This document shows, piece by piece, positions 58,319 through 64,000 of a stretch of DNA of 64,000 nucleotides (position 1 is the stretch's first letter; the number at the start of each line of letters is the position of its first letter). The notes under the pieces were generated by a model, which was not told where the DNA came from, made no database searches, and worked only from the letters and a program-made list of their open reading frames with translations. This DNA comes from Rugalucina vietnamica (lineage: Eukaryota; Mollusca; Bivalvia; Lucinida; Lucinidae): NCBI GenBank assembly GCA_964017185.1, contig OZ024873.1, positions 50,578,760 to 50,642,759 of the forward strand. The letters are read 5' to 3'. The translations under genes were made by a program, and so were the position numbers.

Positions 58319-61300
58319 ATGGGCTGTAAAGGCACTTGTATGGACTACAAGCCCCACTGGGTCTCGAACTCCCTAAACTCGGCGGGGTTCTGTGAGCAAC
58401 CAGCCCGAGTTGGTACCGACACATTGCAATACTGTACAGAAATTTCCATTTTTGGTCATTTTTGTACCCCAATTTCTAGAAAACTAGAGTTTTCCCGGCA
58501 TAGCCGCTTATGTGGTCCGAAAATACATCCCATCTACTGTAAATCCCACTAGGTCGCTTACTCCCTAATCTCCGTGCACGTCAATGACAGGGGTGCCTCT
58601 TACCCCACCCCCAAACCCATGAATGCTCACGTTTCCCAATGTTTGAGTTAAAATTTCCGACAAACCAGAGTTTTCCCAGTATAACCGACCTATGGGCTGT
58701 AAAGGCACTTGTACAGACTACAAGCCCCACTGGGTCTCGAACTCCCTAAACTCGGTGGGGTTCTGTGAGAAACCAGCCCGAGTTGGTACCGACACATTGC
58801 AATACTGTATAGAAATTTCCATTTTCGGTCATCTTTGTACCCCTATTTCTCGAAAACCAGAGTTTTCCCGACATAGCCGCTTATATGGTCTAAAAGTACA
58901 TCCATTCTACTGTAAATCCCACTAGGTCGCTTGCTCCCTAAACTCCGTGCTCGCCAATCACAGGGGTACTTTATACCCCACCCCCAAACCCATGAATGTT
59001 CACGTTTCCCAATGTTTGAGTTGAAATTTCCGACAAACCAGAGTTTTCCCAGTATAACCGACCTTTGGGCTGTAAAGGCACTTGTATGGACTACAAGCCC
59101 CACTGGGTCTCGAACTCCCTAAACTCGGTGGGGTTCTGTGAGAAACCAGCCAGAGTTGGTACCGACACATTGCAATACTATACAGAAATTTCCATTTTTG
59201 GTCATTTTTGTACCCCTATTTCTCGAAAACCAGAGTTTTCCCGACATAGCCACTTATATGGTCTAAAAGTACATCCCTTCTACTGTAAATCTCACTAGGT
59301 CGCTTGCTCCCTAAACTCCGTGCTCGCCAATCACAGGGGCACCTTATACCCCACCCCCAAACCCATGAATGTTCACGTTTCCCAATGTTTGAGTTAAAAT
59401 TTCCGACAAACCAGAGTTTTCCCAGTATAACCGACCTATGGGCTGTAAAGGCACTTGTATGGACTACAAGCCCCACTGGGTCTCGAACTCCCTAAACTCG
59501 GTGGGGTTCTGTGAGTAACCAGCCCGAGTTGGTACCGACACATTGCAATACTGTACAGAAATTTCCATTTTCGGTCATCTTTGTACCCCTATTTCTCGAA
59601 AACCAGAGTTTTCCCGACATAGCCGCTTATATGGTCTAAAAGTACATCCCTTCTACTGTAAATCCCACTAGGTCGCTTGCTCCCTAAACTCCGTGCTCGC
59701 CAATCACAGGGGTACCTTATACCCCACCCCCAAACCCATGAATGTTCACGTTTCCCAATGTTTGAGTTAAAATTTCCGACAAACCAGAGTTTTCCCAGTA
59801 TTACCGACCTATGGGCTGTAAAGGCACTTGTATGGACTACAAGGCCCATTGGGTCTCGAACTCCCTAAACTCGGTGGGGTTCTGTGAGAAACCAGCCCGA
59901 GTTGGTACCGACACATTGCAATACTGTACAGAAATTTCCATTTTTGGTCATATTTGTACCACTATTTCTCGAAAACCAGAGTTTTCCCGACATAGCCGCT
60001 TATATGGTCTAAAAGTACATCCATTCTACTGTAAATCCCACTAGGTCGCTTGCTCCCTAAACTCCGTGCTCGCCAATCACAGGGGTACTTTATACCCCAC
60101 CCCCAAACCCATGAATGTTCACGTTTCCCAATGTTTGAGTTGAAATTTCCGACAAACCAGAGTTTTCCCAGTATAACCGACCTTTGGGCTGTAAAGGCAC
60201 TTGTATGGACTACAAGCCCCACTGGGTCTCGAACTCCCTAAACTCGGTGGGGTTCTGTGAGAAACCAGCCAGAGTTGGTACCGACACATTGCAATACTAT
60301 ACAGAAATTTCCATTTTTGGTCATTTTTGTACCCCTATTTCTCGAAAACCAGAGTTTTCCCGACATAGCCACTTATATGGTCTAAAAGTACATCCCTTCT
60401 ACTGTAAATCTCACTAGGTCGCTTGCTCCCTAAACTCCGTGCTCGCCAATCACAGGGGTACCTTATACCCCACCCCCAAACCCATGAATGTTCACGTTTC
60501 CCAATGTTTGAGTTAAAATTTCCGACAAACCAGAGTTTTCCCAGTATTACCGACCTATGGGCTGTAAAGGCACTTGTATGGACTACAAGCCCCACTGGGT
60601 CTCGAACTCCCTAAACTCGGTGGGGTTCTGTGAGAAACCAGCCAGAGTTGGTACCGACACATTGCAATACTATACAGAAATTTCCATTTTTGGTCATTTT
60701 TGTACCCCTATTTCTCGAAAACCAGAGTTTTCCCGACATAGCCACTTATATGGTCTAAAAGTACATCCCTTCTACTGTAAATCTCACTAGGTCGCTTGCT
60801 CCCTAAACTCCGTGCTCGCCAATCACAGGGGCACCTTATACCCCACCCCCAAACCCATGAATGTTCACGTTTCCCAATGTTTGAGTTAAAATTTCCGACA
60901 AACCAGAGTTTTCCCAGTATAACCGACCTATGGGCTGTAAAGGCACTTGTATGGACTACAAGCCCCACTGGGTCTCGAACTCCCTAAACTCGGTGGGGTT
61001 CTGTGAGTAACCAGCCCGAGTTGGTACCGACACATTGCAATACTGTACAGAAATTTCCATTTTCGGTCATCTTTGTACCCCTATTTCTCGAAAACCAGAG
61101 TTTTCCCGACATAGCCGCTTATATGGTCTAAAAGTACATCCCTTCTACTGTAAATCCCACTAGGTCGCTTGCTCCCTAAACTCCGTGCTCGCCAATCACA
61201 GGGGTACCTTATACCCCACCCCCAAACCCATGAATGTTCACGTTTCCCAATGTTTGAGTTAAAATTTCCGACAAACCAGAGTTTTCCCAGTATTACCGAC

Positions 61301-62421
61301 CTATGGGCTGTAAAGGCACTTGTATGGACTACAAGGCCCATTGGGTCTCGAACTCCCTAAACTCGGTGGGGTTCTGTGAGAAACCAGCCCGAGTTGGTAC
61401 CGACACATTGCAATACTGTACAGAAATTTCCATTTTTGGTCATATTTGTACCACTATTTCTCGAAAACCAGAGTTTTCCCGACATAGCCGCTTATATGGT
61501 CTAAAAGTACATCCCTTCGACTGTAAAATTCACTAGGTCGCTTGCTCCCTAAACTCCGTGCTCGCCAATCACAGGGGTACCTTATACCCCACCCCCAAAC
61601 CCATGAATGTTCACGTTTCCCAATGTTTGAGTTAAAATTTCCGACAAACCAGAGTTTTCCCAGTATAACCGACCTATGGGCTGTAAAGGCACTTGTATGG
61701 ACTACAAGCCCCACTGGGTCTCGAACTCCCTAAACTCGGTGGGGTTCTGTGAGTAACCAGCCCGAGTTGGTACCGACACATTGCAATACTGTACAGAAAT
61801 TTCCATTTTCGGTCATCTTTGTACCCCTATTTCTCGAAAACCAGAGTTTTCCCGACATAGCCGCTTATATGGTCTAAAAGTACATCCCTTCTACTGTAAA
61901 TCCCACTAGGTCGCTTACTCCCTAAACTCCGTGCTCGCCAATCACAGGGGTACCTTATACCCCACCCCCAAACCCATGAATGTTCACGTTTCCCAATGTT
62001 TGAGTTAAAATTTCCGACAAACCAGAGTTTTCCCAGTATTACCGACCTATGGGCTGTAAAGGCACTTGTATGGACTACAAGGCCCATTGGGTCTCGAACT
62101 CCCTAAACTCGGTGGAGTTCTGTGAGAAACCAGCCCGAGTTGGTACCGACACATTGCAATACTGTACAGAAATTTCCATTTTTGGTCATATTTGTACCAC
62201 TATTTCTCGAAAACCAGAGTTTTCCCGACATAGCCGCTTATATGGTCTAAAAGTACATCCCTTCGACTGTAAAATTCACTAGGTCGCTTGCTCCCTAAAC
62301 TCCGTGCTCGCCAATCACAGGGGTACCTTATACCCCACCCCCAAACCCATGAATGTTCACGTTTCCCAATGTTTGAGTTAAAATTTCCGACAAACCAGAG
62401 TTTTCCCAGTATAACCGACCT
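58319..62421 (-). repeat. 11-monomer higher-order repeat in inverted block, complete unit
   Basis: A 4,103-bp unit. Labelling monomers by variants, the order from 58,319 is E A B C D B B C D C D. E is marked by GGCGGGG at 58,381 and recurs at 62,484. C is marked by GAGTAACC (59,514, 61,006, 61,752). D is marked by AGGCCCATTGGG and TACCACTATTTC. Confidence 0.88.
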
Positions 62422-64000
62422 ATGGGCTGTAAAGGCACTTGTATGGACAACAAGCCCCACTGGGTCTCGAACTCCCTAAACTCGGCGGGGTTCTGTGAGA
62501 AACCAGCCCGAGTTGGTACCGACACATTGCAATACTGTACAGAAATTTCCATTTTTGGTCATTTTTGTACCCCAATTTCTAGAAAACTAGAGTTTTCCCG
62601 GCATAGCCGCTTATGTGGTCCGAAAATACATCCCTTCTACTGTAAATCCCACTAGGTCGCTTACTCCCTAAACCCCGTGCACGTCAATGACAGGGGTGCC
62701 TTATACCCCACCCCCAAACCCATGAATGCTCACGTTTCCCAATGTTTGAGTTAAAATTTCCGACAAACCAGAGTTTTCCCAGTATAACCGACCTATGGGC
62801 TGTAAAGGCACTTGTATAGACTACAAGCCCCACTGGGTCTCGAACTCCCTAAACTCGGTGGGGTTCTGTGAGAAACCAGCCCGAGTTGGTACCGACACAT
62901 TGCAATACTGTATAGAAATTTCCATTTTCGGTCATCTTTGTACCCCTATTTCTCGAAAACCAGAGTTTTCCCGACATAGCCGCTTATATGGTCTAAAAGT
63001 ACATCCATTCTACTGTAAATCCCACTAGGTCGCTTGCTCTCTAAACTCCGTGCTCGCCAATCACAGGGGTACTTTATACCCCACCCCCAAACCCATGAAT
63101 GTTCACGTTTCCCAATGTTTGAGTTGAAATTTCCGACAAACCAGAGTTTTCCCAGTATAACCGACCTTTGGGCTGTAAAGGCACTTGTATGGACTACAAG
63201 CCCCACTGGGTCTCGAACTCCCTAAACTCGGTGGGGTTCTGTGAGAAACCAGCCAGAGTTGGTACCGACACATTGCAATACTATACAGAAATTTCCATTT
63301 TTGGTCATTTTTGTACCCCTATTTCTCGAAAACCAGAGTTTTCCCGACATAGCCACTTATATGGTCTAAAAGTACATCCCTTCTACTGTAAATCTCACTA
63401 GGTCGCTTGCTCCCTAAACTCCGTGCTCGCCAATCACAGGGGTACCTTATACCCCACCCCCAAACCCATGAATGTTCACGTTTCCCAATGTTTGAGTTAA
63501 AATTTCCGACAAACCAGAGTTTTCCCAGTATAACCGACCTATGGGCTGTAAAGGCACTTGTATGGACTACAAGCCCCACTGGGTCTCGAACTCCCTAAAC
63601 TCGGTGGGGTTCTGTGAGAAACCAGCCCGAGTTGGTACCGACACATTGCAATACTGTACAGAAATTTCCATTTTCGGTCATCTTTGTACCCCTATTTCTC
63701 GAAAACCAGAGTTTTCCCGACATAGCCGCTTATATGGTCTAAAAGTACATCCCTTCTACTGTAAATCCCACTAGGTCGCTTGCTCCCTAAACTCCGTGCT
63801 CGCCAATCACAGGGGTACCTTATACCCCACCCCCAAACCCATGAATGTTCACGTTTCCCAATGTTTGAGTTAAAATTTCCGACAAACCAGAGTTTTCCCA
63901 GTATAACCGACCTATGGGCTGTAAAGGCACTTGTATGGACTACAAGCCCCACTGGGTCTCGAACTCCCTAAACTCGGTGGGGTTCTTAGAGAAACCAGCC
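62422..64000 (-). repeat. 11-monomer higher-order repeat, second unit, truncated by window
   Basis: Repeats E, A, B and a C-like monomer at a 4,103-bp offset from the first unit, including GTCCGAAAATACATCCC near 62,617. The C-like monomer has GAGAAACC where the first unit has GAGTAACC. Confidence 0.85.

Larger units (their letters stand above)
53534..64000 (-). repeat. 373-bp satellite array, inverted block (~28 monomers), open at right edge
   Basis: Same satellite in reverse: GTCGCTTGCTCCCTAAACTC recurs every 373 bases to the window end. The first dozen monomers are mixed in subtype; from about 58.3 kb an 11-monomer unit appears. Confidence 0.98.

Noticed and set aside
30143..64000. Dozens of 60-125 codon open frames in the satellite (MGCKGTCMDYK-type and MGLVVHTSAF-type)
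   Set aside because: They recur because the monomer recurs. They sit on both strands of the same bases, a 373-bp period cannot keep one frame, and many monomers break them. They show no domain.
29400..64000. Telomere-type TTTAGGG words
   Set aside because: They are single copies within each half-monomer anchor (GAGTTTAGGGAG), never tandem, so they are not telomeric repeats.
29386..64000. CRISPR array
   Set aside because: Repeat and 'spacer' are parts of one 373-bp monomer, spacers are not unique, and the surrounding DNA is eukaryotic.

Overview
The window looks like non-genic animal DNA, most likely from a bivalve mollusc. I found no intact host protein-coding gene. The bivalve attribution rests on three things: a long interspersed repeat ending in a GGACGAC minisatellite and a GCTCACNTGAGC-type hairpin, which I associate with bivalve genomes; frequent TACATGTA words; and a high density of foldback elements. 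The species is not determined.

Positions 1-29,385 are a mosaic of nested mobile-element relics. The clearest is a 5,049-bp EnSpm/CACTA-type DNA transposon (3,659-8,707) with CACTACTGCAA termini and a TTT target duplication. Its subterminal regions are packed with ATGGCCATTAA / ATGCCCATTAA words, and it carries a TA-flanked foldback element and a 259-bp tandem repeat. It interrupts a dispersed repeat (here 'R2') whose second copy lies inside the transposon and serves as an approximate empty site. Around it lie two copies of a composite repeat ('R1') with short terminal inverted repeats, a decayed reverse transcriptase (12.2-13.1 kb) with scattered fragments of its 3' region ('R3'), a CR1/L2-like retrotransposon 3' end, a lone mariner-like terminus, several tRNA-like bodies, at least six long foldback elements, and five copies of a small double-hairpin family.

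Positions 29,386-64,000 are one satellite array with a 373-bp monomer, about 93 monomers, running off the right edge. The monomer is itself an old dimer of 192- and 181-bp halves. Between about 30.65 and 44.15 kb the array has higher-order structure: a 12-monomer, 4,478-bp unit repeated three times almost without change. From 44.1 to 53.5 kb the monomers are mixed with no simple higher-order unit. At about 53,533 the orientation of every monomer flips, and the inverted block has a different higher-order unit of 11 monomers (4,103 bp) with smaller duplications inside it. This layout (monomer, ancient dimer, two local higher-order repeats, an inversion, flanked by decayed transposons) resembles centromeric or pericentromeric satellite organisation. 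Location at a centromere is inference only.

The many 60-100 codon open frames in the array are by-products of the satellite sequence. All similarity statements are by-eye alignments.
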